DNA of 64,000 nt, from contig RSEF01000031.1 of NCBI GenBank assembly GCA_003993805.1, positions 59,053,886 through 59,117,885 of the forward strand. Direction: 5' to 3'. This document shows positions 25,301 to 40,300 of the stretch, one piece after another (positions within the stretch are counted from its first letter, which is position 1; every line of letters begins with the position of its first letter). The notes beneath the pieces are model-generated. The model was not told the DNA's origin. It searched no databases and saw nothing but the letters and a program-made list of their open reading frames with translations. Made by a program: the position numbers and the translations under genes. This stretch comes from Himantopus leucocephalus (Eukaryota; Chordata; Aves; Charadriiformes; Recurvirostridae).

Positions 25301-28300
25301 GTTTTATGCTACTGTAATTACTTTTATGACACTGATGAAATGGATACACACTCAATGTAATGAAGTGGTGAATCTGTCCCAGAATCCCCAGAATCAAAGT
25401 ATACCATGAATACCTATTCTTATTTTGGTTTGCTGGTGTCTATTAAAAATGATACAATCCATAGGTCACAGAATCCTAAACAATGATCACTGGATGTTTG
25501 TATTCAATTCTTTACCTTCTTCCTCAGTTTTCGTTACTGAATATACATGGACAGGAGATTTTGGTTACATGGATCTTTGACCTGGCATATGCAGTCTTGT
25601 ACTTTTGCTAATTTGTTGGGAAGTTACGTGGAAGATCCAGTGTGTGCCTAGAACTACTTCAAATTATAGTCCACAACATCAGGACAACCAAAACCTCAAA
25701 TTAACTCACATTTATGCCCTTGCAGGAGAACTGCAGTCTGAAGGTGTGGGCTCTCTCTCCCACTGCTTTCCTTCATCTACAATTCTTGTGCCTTGGCAAC
25801 AGCAAAAAAAAATATGAAAATTAGAAAATACGTCACCCTGACCTTAATGTGTGTGAAACAAGTGCTGTGGTAGCTGTATTTGCCATCAGTCATGTTTTAA
25901 ATTCACCACTGTGAATGGGCCCAACTATAAACCTTAGTTATTTTACTAAACAGAAGTAAAAACTTCCATGAGGAAGGAAGTACAAAGACATTATAGTATA
26001 TTAACATGTGCTACATCTTTCTACCCTGTTATCTGCATCTCTCATTGTGACAAATGATCAGATTTGCCTAAAGGCCAGGCACGCCCTTTATTAGAAGAAG
26101 CAGTAGGAATGAAGAGCTGTTATATGTTCCCTGTGACAATGGCATGCCAAATAAAATATGCTTTACTCAGATAATGCATGGTGTCATGGAGATCCCTGTT
26201 CTGTACCAAGCAGCCAGAGACTTCCTGATGCTTTCCCACTTACTGCTGCAGCAGAGGAAGAGTTTGGGACGTCTTGCAGTACTAGCATGCAGTGCTGCCC
26301 AACCCTCCCTCCTGCCTCCAAAAACCATTCCACTGCTGCTGCATAGTTCATTTGTGGGTGGCCTCTGCAAGGGAAATTCCCCAGTCCCCTGCCCTCTCCA
26401 TCTGTTTTGCAGTGATATCTCTTGGCTGTTGCTTTAACTATTGTGTTCTGCAAACGTGGGGCACCAATGTGCCCCAGGATTCTGTAATTTTCAAGTCTAT
26501 TCTACTAAACCAAACGATGAACCGTGGTTGTGGGTTTCTCTCCTGGTGTTTATAAACAAAAAAATGCTTGGCTTGGGCCAGCAGAAAAACAGACTACCCT
26601 GGCCTCTGAAATGTACCTCACTGGACCTGCACATGAATAACTTTAAGCCTGCTTCTCAAACACTTTCCACACCCTGGGTCTCTACATTAGAGACCGCCTC
26701 CAAAAGTTACAGCTTTTGTTGTCACATTTAAGTTATCTGGGAAAATGGTTATTTTAAAAATCTCCTATATGGTAGGTTTGTCAGAATGGGCACTTTGTGC
26801 CCATGAAATGCCTTTGGAAAGTTAAGGAGAAAAAAATCTAAATCTTTGGCAGATACTGTAATCCACCTTTCTGCAGTTTGCAACATGTATGGTGCCATAA
26901 AAAATATATGAGCCAGGAGCATGCCAGGATTACAAGAAGTATGCAAGGAAGTGGCTTTAGTTAAACATTTGACATGTATGACTTGTACAAAGGCTGCAAA
27001 AGAAAACCTTGAGCTTGCCTTTAAGTGAAGGGATCAGAGGAGGATTTCTGCTAAGTCTCAGCATGTTCTCCAACTCTTTAATATCTCCTGTTATCCCCAG
27101 CATGTGCTCTGCATTAATTTCAGACAGCATTGGACTTGCTTATCCATCTGCTCTTTGTCAGTATTCCTGAAGCATCCTTTTCACAGCAACATGATTAGCA
27201 ATTTAACAAGCTAGATGTCTTCTCTGTTCCTATTTGATGTATTTTGCTTCATCTCTTTATTAGATTTATAAATTTCCTCTCACTGGGGAAAGCAGGCTGA
27301 AACAAGTCAGAAGTTTAGCTGCTTCTATACGTGATAAAAAGGGAGGGGTTCACTCAAACCTTTTCATTGAGTTTACAGACATCAAAACTGCAATATTCCA
27401 CTACCTAGCAGGCTGCAGCATTTGGAATGACACTTTGAGATGATCTAGCTCTAGACCTTTAAGCGCTTTAAACAGACATAACAAACTTTCAGCAGAAATA
27501 ACTTGTTCATGATAAAAATGAGTATCTTGGATCCTCTCCTACGGGGCAGAAGAACTGGAACGTTGCCTGGAAGGACATGCAGTCCCTTGGGTGAACATCC
27601 CATCTCAGTACCCCAAGCATACACAGTGTGAGGGAACAATCTGCCTGCTGGAGAATATAAGCCCAAGAGCTATCACAGCTTGTAAAAGGATGCCTACTAG
27701 GACCTTCCTCCACTGGGACGTCTGGCAGTGAGCCACAACTGTGCTGAGCACCCCTGTGTAGGCTTGGGGCCAGCCTATTTAGACAGGATGACTGCACACC
27801 AATGATTCTGACTGCAAAATAACCTCCTCACTAATAGCAGCAGTACTGAGAATATAGAGAAAATTGATCTATGCCCAATTTTAAAACTTTTTTAAAAGCA
27901 GACCAGTTATTATATGTTAAAAACACAGTGAGTGCCTTAAATAGATTCATACTTGAACCACAGATAGGCATTGCAAGGACACAGAGTTTTAAAGAGTATT
28001 TTACATGTTTTACAATCATAAAAATAGAGACTACTACATATGCTTTTACAGAGGGTAACTTCTCTCTTTGCCTCAAAGCATGTGGCTTACTCAGGAATAA
28101 AAACAGAAAATCCTGATTCCATGTACTGTATTGTAACTTAAAAAGAAGCCTACCCGTACTTCATTCAAGCTACAAGTTCACAAGATATATCCTGACAACT
28201 TGTGCAATTTGTATACTCAGAAATGGCATTCATGTATTGAAATGAAGCTTTTTTTGGTTTAAATCTCAGTGGCATTTTAGACAGTGTTTACAGGTTTGCT

Positions 28301-31300
28301 GTTTGTATAGACATCAAATCTAGCCTTGGTGGTACATTTGGGGGGCATACCCAAAGCAAACATAAACATGCCTATTAGCTACAGGTGTCAGCTCACGGCA
28401 GCACTTTTGATTTTTAGAACTTGGATACTGACATATGTCCTTATGCCCCTGCGTATTTCTAAAATGTATCATGCTAAAAGTGTACAAAAACTTCCAAAAC
28501 TACAAAAAACTCTTTCTGGGATATTAACTTAGTTGATTGTGTGAAGTTTGCCATGCAATTAGAGATTATTTATGAATGTATTTATGTGCAGTCAAGGTTT
28601 TGTGTCCAAAACTTTGCACACAATCAGACCCTTACTTAAAAGGGGAAATAAAAGCAATTCTGAAAATGCTTTGCTTAGAGAAGAACTACTATATAGTAGG
28701 CTTCTCTGGACATGGTCTTCACCATAATCACAGACACACATTCCTCCGTAACCCTTGATCACTGCTAATGTAACAGCACATGCTAGTCTGAATAGACTAT
28801 TCTAAGTGCCCTGGATCTCTGGATAGCTTCCTTCTATTTAAATACATAAACACTGAAAAGGAACATCACCGTCCTGTCCTAGGTGCACTTATTTGCCATT
28901 TTAATATACTTGCTGTGAAATTCTATTTTTGCTTTTACAAAACTGTAAAAAATACAGACAGGCTGAAATAAAGCAAATTCCATTAAAAAGAACCCAAACA
29001 TTTTGTTTCGTTTGTGCTGCACACAGATGAGCAAATACCTTTTTCAGAGATCTAGTATCTGTCTCATCTGAAGGCACTAGAAGCCCAGTTTTCTCTAGGC
29101 CTGGTCCAACCATTGTACCATGCATCAAATTACTCTTCCTTTCAGCTGACAGAAAAGGTTGTGGGTCAAGAAGGAAAAGGGAGGGCCAAGAAAAGGACAC
29201 ATTTGCAGAGGGGGATTCAAATCAGATGCAGGGAGCAAAGTGACTCCATACTTTTTCTTACTTTTCCATTACTCCTCCTTGTACCAACAAATCCACCAAT
29301 CCATCACCTCCCTAACAGGACAGACTAATAAGCAGCTTCTAGATGCCCAAAGGGCCAAAGTTATCCCTAAACCAAGCCCCAGGTGATGGCCGTTAGATAC
29401 ATCAGAAGAGTTAAAAAACTCCATCTGGGCTGCACTATATGATGCTCAGTTAACTTCTGTGTGACCTAGAGGCACACATGAGAATGCAAGAAATAGTCCT
29501 CCTTTATCCACAACTGGAAAGAGGGACTACTTGGAAAGAGAGAAGTCTTAGCCAGGGCTAGGAAAAAAAAACCAAAATGGTTTCTTAACACCTCCTGATG
29601 TGCTACACCCAGAGGAAGCTGGACAGAAGTGAGAATCCACTCCACTGCCTACAACTCTTGGGAGATGCTGAAATCACCACAACTCAGCCAGCGCTTGCTC
29701 AGCACAGTCTACATTTTATTCCCGAAGCAAGGAGTGAGAGTGTCATGTTACGCGGCTAACTCAACAGATCACCTTCTCTTAGGATTCCTCAAAGGTAATT
29801 TTAATCAAAATAAGGGGTTGGGTTTTAGAAGTCAACAAAGCACGCACCCCAAGCTTTACAGTGCTGATAGGTTTCTGCAGTGAAGAACGTGCCTGGTGGT
29901 TCAAGATCGATTTCTATTGTGTCTATCTACTCAGCAACTTGAACACAGTTTTGTGTTCAATGATCTTGGGACTTAAGAGCATAACTAAAAAATACTCTGG
30001 TCAAACAGAATGACCAAACTGGCTTTCCTGAGAGCAGCAAGTTACATGAGGAATCTAGGAGGAGTCAGAGACTCCACATCCTCAGATTTTCTCCTCCTTC
30101 AGGCAAAAATTGTGAATTTGCTCTCTGGCAAAACATTAACAGAACCCTGTATGGTCCTGAATTATTTTACTAGTCTAATGTGAAATGCTCCCTTTCTGTT
30201 GTTGCCTCCAACACCCACTCCCAGCAGCTGTTGGTGCACATGATCACGAAGGAAAAAAAAAGATACCTATTTCTGCCTCCTTTCTCTGTAGATCAGAGTA
30301 GTTCCAGTTGCTGAATCACAGATGGGGAATGCAGCAAGTAAAAGCTATTATAAACAGGAAAGTGAAGCCATTTCTGCCAGACCCTCAATAAACTGTCACT
30401 ACTGCATTAGGTGCCAAACTTGGCCTCTTTTCCACATCCCTTATTTTTATCATTAAATATACTTTTCAACAACAGTGATTATACTCCTATTAAGTAACAT
30501 TTCTGAGCACTGAAGATATAACACATGACTATGCAGATGGAGAACATATGTCACTATTTCCATGTTTATTTACTTAGCAGCCCAGGGTGAGAGTCAGACG
30601 GTTTTTGGTTAACTTAAGCGAGCTGAAGCACATGCAATGGCTCAGGCCAGTAATCAGACAATAAAAAGTGATGGTTCTGCCAATTATTTTTTTACATATT
30701 GTGAAACTAGCCTAGCTATCCCTGTCTAGAGTTCAGTAAACTGTTGTAATCTTGCTGTTATGGTTTCTACTTAATTCCTGTAATCACTACTGATACCCAT
30801 GATTTACTGTGAAAAATGCCATAAATGCTATTCTCCATTCCTCGTGCAAAACTCTTATGGAAACTGACAGGATTTCCTGAATTCTTTTAAAATTATCTAA
30901 ATATTTAGATCAAAATAGAGTCTCCTTTACGGAAAGCAAGAACATTGCGAGAACAACTAGATCACTATGCTCACTATTAACTGCTGCTTGCTCAAGGAAC
31001 ATTTGGAGAAGTGACTGCTGCTCACTTCTTTTACCCCATTTTCGCTCGTCCTTATCCCCTCTTATTTCTTTGCAAGACATAAAGGAAGTCCTTAAGGATG
31101 GATCTGACTCTTGCTAAAGAAACGTCAGCTGCAAACAAAAGGGTCACCTCAGATTTCAACTGAAGGAATGTGTTTTAAGTACTAAGTCCTGTGCCTGCCA
31201 ACAAAGCGAACTCTACTATTGCAAAAGCTATGGTAAAAAAGATTAGAGATAAAGATTATGTTGCAGTACCACAATCAAATACACAGCCTTAGCCCTCAGT

Positions 31301-34300
31301 CTAACATAAAGCTTCCTTCTGTGAAGAACCTCCGTTAAAACATTTCTGAACAACACCCCCATTAGACAGCACTAACCTGGTCTCCTCCATCTTTTAGCCA
31401 CTGTGCAAAGACCTAATCTTCTGCAATGCAGGAGTTCTTTCACAAAGCAGGAACGCCTGGCTAGTGACTCATGTTTGTAAGGCCCCTTCTTGCTATCAGT
31501 ATTGACCAAACGTGACCAAACCGAAGTGCAGTTGTTTAATCTAGAATGAAATAGCCTGATGCTGCTGCCAGAAAGTGAACTGGGAAACAACAGTTTCTTT
31601 GAAGGACTGTCAGGTTCTGAGCCTCTCTGTACATCAAAGTGAAACTGTGGTCTGTGTCCCACTTCCCCATCCTCTTCTCAGCTTCAAGGGTATTTTTTCC
31701 ACCTTGAAGAAGCAGAATTGCTTGTTCTCTTTCTAAAGGGAAGAGAGATCCTTTTTATTATTTGGGAGGAAAAACGTCTGCCACACTTTCGGTCCTACCT
31801 TCTTCTCTAAATGCATACCCTTTCTCTGAGCTCTTTTGCCTTAAACAAGGCCATCTACACCTGCAGAGATGGAGAGTAAGAAGGAGGGAACATTCTTAAC
31901 TGCAACCTGAAGCAAAAAAAAAAAAAAAACTAAGCAGAAATAATGATTAAAACACTGCTNCTTAGTGGACCTAAGACTTACTATTATGAAACCACTGATT
32001 TTTAGCTAGAAAATCTATTCCTAAACAGCACTTGATTCCAATTAGTTAGGTTCACAAGATAATTAACACTGTCTAAAAATATCCCAGTTTTTCCTGAGTT
32101 GGAGCCAAGTTCTTGGCTAATTTCTTGCACTTTTGCAGACTGTGAAACAGTGAAGGATGGAAGCAATAAATGATAAACTACCTCTCTGATGTAGGAATAT
32201 ACGAGGCACTGCACTTTCTATTTCAACATAGGAGGCCTCCCAAAAATTATCTTAAAAGTAGTGAGAATAAATCAATCTAACATCATTGGGGGTGAAATTT
32301 AAGATGTTACTGACAACTTCGCAAAGCATCACATTCACAGACCTTGAACTTGTTACCTTTAATACTCGTGTGTGCTTCAGTCTTGAGACAAAAAACAGAC
32401 AAGTAACAGCTGTAATCCACCACCTGCATCTTGAGGGATAGGTACTTAAAAAGAAGTGGGGGAATGAGAAGACAGTAAGGGGCTTCCCACATGTTCTGAG
32501 GGTGCAAGCTACTTTCTTGCCTGTGATATAGTGGAAAGTGCCCAGACAGCTGCTGAAGAACTGCTGGTGATGGTGAAAGGCTATCAGGACAGTGAAGACA
32601 GCAGAATCCTGGAGTCCGGCAGAGCATGAGACCTCATTTGTCAGCTGGAACTGACAGCCATGCAAACTGTGCTCTTGGGGCCACACTATAGCTTAGTATT
32701 GCTTCTAGGCCAAACTCCTCTGGCACCTAGGAGAGCCGTTGTCGTGGATGAATACCGAAAAGGAGCATCACTGCTAAGTCGTGGAAAACGAAGGAATGAA
32801 GGTAACCCTCAGCTAGTGTTACATTAAAGAGACAGTGGCAAAGGGTGCCTCAGTGTCTGAGCCTGGTATGCTCCTTCTCAGTCCAATTTGTTGTGGTCAC
32901 ATTACTTCTGTTCTCATGGGTATGGACTGTGGGCACAAGGTGGGCTACTGGTCCGCCTAAAAAAAACATACGTGAGTACATCTTCGCTACTCCCGTTGCT
33001 GAAATAAAGTCACTAATGAAGACCAAGAGTCCTCGCCTTTGTGTACTCCTGTGCAGTGACCTAACCACCACCTCTGCACTGCCATTGGGACAGTTTTGTG
33101 AAGTGTTTTTGGCCAACTGGGAAGAATATGGGTGCTCACATAAGTGCCATGTTTTGGAAATGGTGTTGTATTTTATAAGGCATTGTATTTTGAATTTCCA
33201 TTCAGAAATAGAAGAGAGAAAAATTTAGGTATGTGTTTTACTCCTCTACAATTCACAATGACATAAAAATTGAGTGAAGGGATTTTCAAGTGACTGCATA
33301 TTTTTATCCTCATTATGTTGAGGCTTAGACTCTGAAAAGAGAGAAATTGAATATTTGCATTTCAGGTGATATTCTTTGCCAAATTGACAAGAGAAATAGG
33401 CCTAGAGGACCAGAATATTTTTTGGTATACAAACTAATGCCTCTGTGAGATAAATAATAATGGAAGTCCAAAAGAAACACCAGCTTAACTACACATAGCT
33501 ATTCTGCTGTATAACCATGAGGTTTGGCAAGCATGCCTTACGTTCTTACGTTGACACCAAGACTCCTCAGAATAAGGCAACTTAGCCTCCCACTCTACTT
33601 CCTGTACTTAGAAAAACCTAGTCCTGTGAACTGAGTTACTTGAAAGAGTAACTTTTGCAGCATTTCTGCAGGCAAACCCTCTTCCACACTGTCTGCCTTG
33701 AGACCTATGGCACCTCTGTGCCACAGAGGTAAAAAAGACGCAAAAGATTCAAACTAGTTAGCTGCTGCATTTAAAGGTATTAGAGCACCTCTACACTGGC
33801 CTGGACTCACCAGAGTGAGCACACACACTGTCACTGCTGCAAGATGCACTGGGCTTGTCTCCTATGATGCTAAAGTTAACAGACTGCCATTCCCAGGCCT
33901 ACATAGGCTTCATGGGATGCTCTGAGGGCAGCAGATAGGGAAAGTATGAAGTGAGGGACAGGAAAAGAAAACACAGTGAAAGGCCAACATCATCCTTCAA
34001 AGCTCCACGCATTTTTACACAGACATTAAACTCAGAATATAAATATATGCCTTTAAATTAATGTTAGAATATTCCCAGCCCATGTAGATATAGACGTTTC
34101 TGCATTACACCAGAACACTGACATTTCCTGTCGCTATCTCCATACAGTTTTTAATACTACCTATGTGTATTTCCAGATAAGAGTTTTTCTGGTGGAGCAC
34201 AGTCAGAACGTAGCAAGCACTCTTCTGTCATAAAAACCATAAAAATTGGAGCTGAAGGGAAGCTTGACAAAAGTAATAGGAATGTTATACTCTGGACTAT

Positions 34301-37300
34301 TCTGCAAAGCCCTAATCAACAAACAGGATGGAATTAATAGCAATAATCTGTGAAAAAAACCATGCAGCATTCACAGCCACAATGTAGGAAAGTTCTTGTA
34401 CTTTATCTTCTGGCATTCTTGTTTGAGAAACAAACTACACGCCACAGGGAGATGGAAAAGTTTGCATGGGTATTTACTACGGCATTTACATGGGAACACC
34501 CTTTGTTTGAACTTTTTGGGCCAAAAATCCACTTATTTTTTTAGCTATCTTCAGAACGTTCCTTTTGCTCTCATGGAAGAAAACCCAGCAGAATTGCCTC
34601 ACGGCCAGGAGAAGGAGCCAGATCTTAGGTTGTTTCAATAGGGTGCACCTCAGCATAAAATCAGTACAGCTGCACACAGATGAAGATTTTGCCATTCCTC
34701 TGTGCTTTACACTAATGAAAAGCTGCAACTTAGTCCTTAATTGCATTCGGTTTTGTTTCAAATCTGTCAGCTCCAAACTATAACTAAATGACATGACTAC
34801 AATTAGACTATATGATTAACTATATTATGCACACTACTCGAAAAGTAATCTTTCTCAACTCCTCCAACCCACAACGATCCATTAATACTTCCCATTCTTG
34901 TGGAGGAAAATGCTCCATATTGAATACATTTCAGACTAGGGGGAAAAAATTCAACTCTTCAAACTACCTTCAGATGTCAGCCCCACTAAAACATCTGCAT
35001 TGGAAGAGTGAGTTGCTGGTCTGGCTTTGTTTTGCATGGTAACAAATTAAACCCTAGGGGTTTGGTCTGAAGAGGTTCCCATTTCTGTGCAGAGTCCTGA
35101 TTTCTGTTTTCATCAAAACACCAACAAAACCAGGAGAAACCAATTTCCTGTTTGATGAAACTGATCTGTGTTGCTGCTTTCTCATTCTCAAGGGACCCAG
35201 TCACTCTCCACCACACAGTCAGCACTGTTTCTGGGTGAGAAGGTTGGGCCATCTGCAGTAGATTTTGGAGTGACAGAAGAAAACAAGGCTGCTTACAAGA
35301 CAGCAGACCAAACTCCTCCAATCCATTCTGGCTGTTGAGTACCTGGCAGACAGATTAAGCTTATCATAAAATGTCTGCAACCGATTTTCCCTAATTATTC
35401 TCCAAGTTGAGTGGGCTTTTGCCCCCTTTTCAATATGTTTTTTTTTCCAGCATACTCTTGTTGCTGCCCACTGCCTTTGCTGGAATGGTACCAGAATCTG
35501 AAGTACTTCTGGACCCCTGTGGCTGAAGAAACAGAGAATGTGCACAGCAGCAGGAAGCAAGGAGCATAGCTGCATAGGAGAGAGAGAGAGAGAGAGGGCT
35601 TCTTCCCTGGAAGTGACTGTGAAATGATCTGAGGAACCTGCCAGACAATTTTCCACAGTGAGCACAGAGAAGTCATCTGGACAGGACTGAACAGGAGAGG
35701 CAACAGAAAAGCCATCTCCTCCCTTCTCACTACCATCTTTCCTCTCTTATGGTGGTAGCCAAATGGACAGGAGGTAGTGGAAAGAACATCTATATTGCCT
35801 TTTGGGTAAATATCCCTGAAAGACTTTGTTTAGGTCAAAATCTTCAAACAAATTACTTATTTAGCTGTGGTGTATGACCTGATGAGATTTGTGCACCTTT
35901 GCTTCTACATTTTCTTTTCCCTCTCAGCAAACCCAGGGTAATTAAGAGATGAACATCTCTGGACACTTAGAAAATTATGCAAACAGCATTTTATACAAAA
36001 TACTTGCACCATATTGGAAAAGAAGTAAACAATATTGTTTAAAATGTTGAAAGGAATAGTTCTTATTCTTACAGAGAACACACTTCCCAATATTCACTGG
36101 CCTGGGTAGAGTCAATATCACAGCATAAGTCAAGATAAGGATTTAAAAATAAAATTAAAATACTCCTACACTCCATGTTCAATTGGAAACCGATTCTGAG
36201 AGTTAAGAGTCAAATTTGTTTGACGAAGTGACAAACACACCATGTACAATCCATCAAACTCCAAGTGCAGAGACACAATGACTGCCTGATTTTGTCACAT
36301 TAAGAGCGCTATGCTCCAGTCTGGTTTAATGAATCAGCTTTGACAAGACTTTGGAAGCAACTTAATGATGCCAGGAATCCCGATACCTATTCACAACCTC
36401 ACAGGCACAGGCACTAAGGCTAAACCTTACGAGTTAATTGTAGCACAAATTATGTCCTGGGAATGACTCAAGTACTTCAAGGTGGTGCTCTGGAGCCTCA
36501 GAGAGCCATTAGGGACAACATAGTTAACTAAAACAAGCTCTAAGTCTCTCAACCTCTCTCCTAATTCCAATAATTAACATTCTTCACTGTATACTGCCAT
36601 CTTATTTTATCCCTGATGCACTCTTTCAAGAATTTAATTTTTTTCTTCTCTAAGACAAAAGCTACTTAAAGGCTCACAGAATGCTAAGATGTCTGCTTTT
36701 AATTTGTAAGACTGGCACAAGTTCAGGAATAATACATGTGCACGTGTGTCTATGAAAACATCTTAGCTATGTGTTTCTGAAAAGGTAGTGAAGGCAAGAT
36801 GACACCATGTAATCCATAGGGGTAACCAAAGAATGTTGCACTAAAACCTTTTCAATAAGGTTTTTTTCAATGGACAGTTATTCTAATAATTGCCTGGTAT
36901 GATGTAAGTCCCGATCCTGAAAATGATTCTCAAATCTGCAAGATTAGTCAAAGGCTTATCAAAGGCCTACGCTAAAATGGTAAGAGCCTAAACTGTTTAA
37001 AAATCTATGACAACTGGCTGATCAATGTTTCAGGCAGGTAAGGAAGACATGTTCAGCACAAAGTTTGTAAACTAGCACTTTGCCTGGGATTGAACATCTG
37101 GAAAAGGATGTTTTCAAACTGTGCAAAATCTCAATGCAGGTAAGACAGCCTGCTTTCTATCCTGTCTAGAGACTCAAGGCAAAGCCCAGACTTAACAGTA
37201 AAGGTTTTACAGTCTTTTAACTAAAGGCTAAACCTATCTGGTGCTGTATTTATACTTCGAGCCTTCTCCATTGTGATGGCCCCTTGCAATGGTTACACTG

Positions 37301-40300
37301 TGGCTCAAAGACAGCTCCAGGGAGAGCCTAAGTCTGATCAGCACAGTAAGCGGGAGACTATTTCTACGTCATGTCTATTTCTATTCAGAGCATGGTTTCT
37401 GCTCCTCTCAAGCCCTCCAGATGGTTGATTTTTCTCCTCTAATTGCACATATGAACTTTGGCCAGAGGCTTTATTTTCATGACATTCTAAGGTGACCAGG
37501 ACAAGTCACTTCCGGGATAGGGAAAAAAGGGTAAGGGAAAAAAGGGTAACTTGTGCATCACTTTCCAACTTTCCATCAAATTTATTTCAGAAATAGCTCT
37601 GTGCTTAATGCAAAAGAAAGAGTCTTTTTAGGCATAGAAACTTATTTTCTGAAGCCTCAGATGACATCTAGTTGGAAAGGATGAATGTTTTTCAATACTG
37701 CATACAGACATAAAATTACACCTCTGCTTTTCTGGTCTGCACATGTCAAAATTGAATCTGGGTTTTCACCTTCACCCTACAACTTCATTTTTAAAGAATT
37801 TCCTCAGAAACGGAGCAGGTATACACAGAAAACTTTTCTGTTGATGGTTATTGTTTAGTTTTAGGGTTTTCTTTCTCTGTTAACAGTTCCCTTAAAAAGC
37901 AAAGGAAACAAGCTACATGGTGCAGAGTTAGAAAAAATCTATACCAATGAAACATGATTATCGATATTAGCTATCATGTTCCTTAAAATTTTTACTTTTG
38001 CAACAGAAGATGTATATAAGTTGATACATAAGGCCTGGAGACGAGAGAAAAATAAGTCAATCAGTTCCAAGGACTTGATCCAAAACTCATAAACACTACT
38101 GGAAATAATCTTATTCACTTCAACAGTCTTATCAAAACTATGGATATGGTTAAAAAACACCAGTAGCTGCACACATCATTAATTTAGGTGAAAAAACTTG
38201 AACCAAATTGACCAAGAAAAGCTCCTTTTTTAGAATTTTGGAGGCAAAGCCATTGGTTTGATGTTAAAACTTCCACATTTCTATGATGGTTTGGAAAGCT
38301 CACTGTCTGACCCTGGAGTTTGTTAAAGAGTTTTTTTCTGATGGACTGAATGTGGGTTAAAATTCCACTTTGGAAATGATGAGGTTCCCATAATCTTAAA
38401 ACAACAATCCTCCACCAAAACAAAGGAAAACCCCCAAGCAAGTCTGCATGATCTGCCCCACCTGAGTTGTGAATACTTAGATCCCAAAAGAAAGAAAATA
38501 AAATCCCAACCTCATCAGGTTTTTTTTTCTACTTACATTTATAAAATGTATACTTAAAAAAATACTGGTTTGCTATTGTCTCCCTTCAAAGGCTTCACAT
38601 GAGGAAAGCAGATCATAGAGGTTGTGCAGTACCGTAAAAAACACTTCAGTAACTGACAAAACCTGTTATCTCTTCATACACACTGTGCCTTATGAACCTT
38701 TCAGTATCTCTTTGTGGGTGCAAGGTCATAAGGCTTCAAGGAACAAAGTCAGCAAATGAATCTTCCACTGGCAGAACTGCATTGTCTTCATAAAGCAGGC
38801 TGTACAGGTGGGAAACAAATTACTTTGGTGCCTGAAGCCACTTAAAATGCAAGCAAAACTACTGTAATATCATGGAAGCTAACATTCACCCTGTCAGAGT
38901 CATTCCTGCCAAAAAACCCCCTCCTGACATGAAGAATTTACTGACATCATGCTTTTAAACTACCAAACCAAAGGAAATTTTCTCTATTGTATGCTCCATT
39001 TTGAAAAATCTTACAGCATCCAAATCCTTTTTTACTCAGCCTTTGCTTTGCTTCCTATAGCAACAAGTAGGAGAATCTCTACCTGAATTTTCAAAAGCAA
39101 AGCAGGAAATACTGGGCTTTATGGGACAAATTTTTGAGAAAGCAGATTTCAATGTAAAAAATCTGGAAGAACATGTCTGCATGTACTTGTTTTCCACACA
39201 AAATATCTGTAAAAGCCACTTTCTTCAGTCTTTATGCAAACAATAATTACGCATGTTTTTACTTTCTTTTCTGCAGTCTGAAAAAGACTTTTTTAAAGAT
39301 AATTAGCTTACTAGACTTCCATAGCCCTGTCTATAGCACTTGCTTTCAATATACACCTTCCTCATCTACCTGTCTTCCTGTACCCTCAGTTGAAAACCAG
39401 ATTGATTTACATTTCTCTTGTACTTCACCATCACGATGTTATGATACCCTCACTAGAAAGAAACGCTCATTTACATTTCTTTTGTATTTAATCATCACGA
39501 TGTTATGCTCAAATTGTTACCCATAAAGAGTCAAACAAGATTTATAAGAAAAAGAAAAAATACGCAGAATAACAATGAGGAATGTTTTTGCCAGTATTAA
39601 TTAGGCATCAATTCATCGTTGCTTAGTCATGGGTATTTTGCATCCTTCCTCTTGGTTTAGATCCCTGCTTTCTTGTTTTCTCTTTTCCTTTCATGACAGC
39701 CAGTCATTTTAACACAGTATATTTACAATAGAACCTCTGTGTATTATCACAGACAAAAAGCCACTGAAGAGGCTGTAACAGAAGAAGCGTCCATGAAGGA
39801 AAAGCATTTTTTAAAATTAATAAATTAAAAAGAAAAGAGTAAAGTATACAAAGGTATCTCATCCCCCAAAAGGGCTACAGAAAAGGGTTCATGATTAGAG
39901 AGCTGTTAAGCAAGAGAGGAGTATCACTGACTGACAGGTGCTGTCCACAGAGCAAGGACTCTGCAGTCACGCTTTTCTGTCTCTACAGTAGATGAGTCCA
40001 CATCCAAGTCTCTCGAAACTGCTCAAGTTTTGTAAGCATTAATTGATGCTTCATTAAGCACATAGATCCCAACCTCCTTGTCCAGCTGTAATCCAAGTTT
40101 TTCCAACTCATCTTTTTTAAAGCTTTTATTTGCTTTCTTCTTTTTGGTTATTGAGATCTGCAGGTTTATGTGGCACAAGATAACACACTAGCAGCCATTT
40201 GACATTTTCCTCACGGAGATGCTCCATTTTCAGTTTGCCGGTTTTCAATGGCTGCAGGTCTCAGAAGCTTTCATTTAGTGACAGCTAAGCTAGAACTGAA

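Noticed and set aside
26144..26437. Overlapping open frames on both strands around 26.1-26.5 kb
   Set aside because: Several short frames coincide in a slightly GC-richer stretch, but no domain, splice sites or element signature were recognised. It may be an old unrecognised transposon remnant.
35219..35736. Overlapping minus-strand frames of 148 and 113 codons near the GA microsatellite
   Set aside because: They overlap each other and the GA tract (which reads as a Leu/Ser run) and show no splice sites or homology. Chance frames are more likely.
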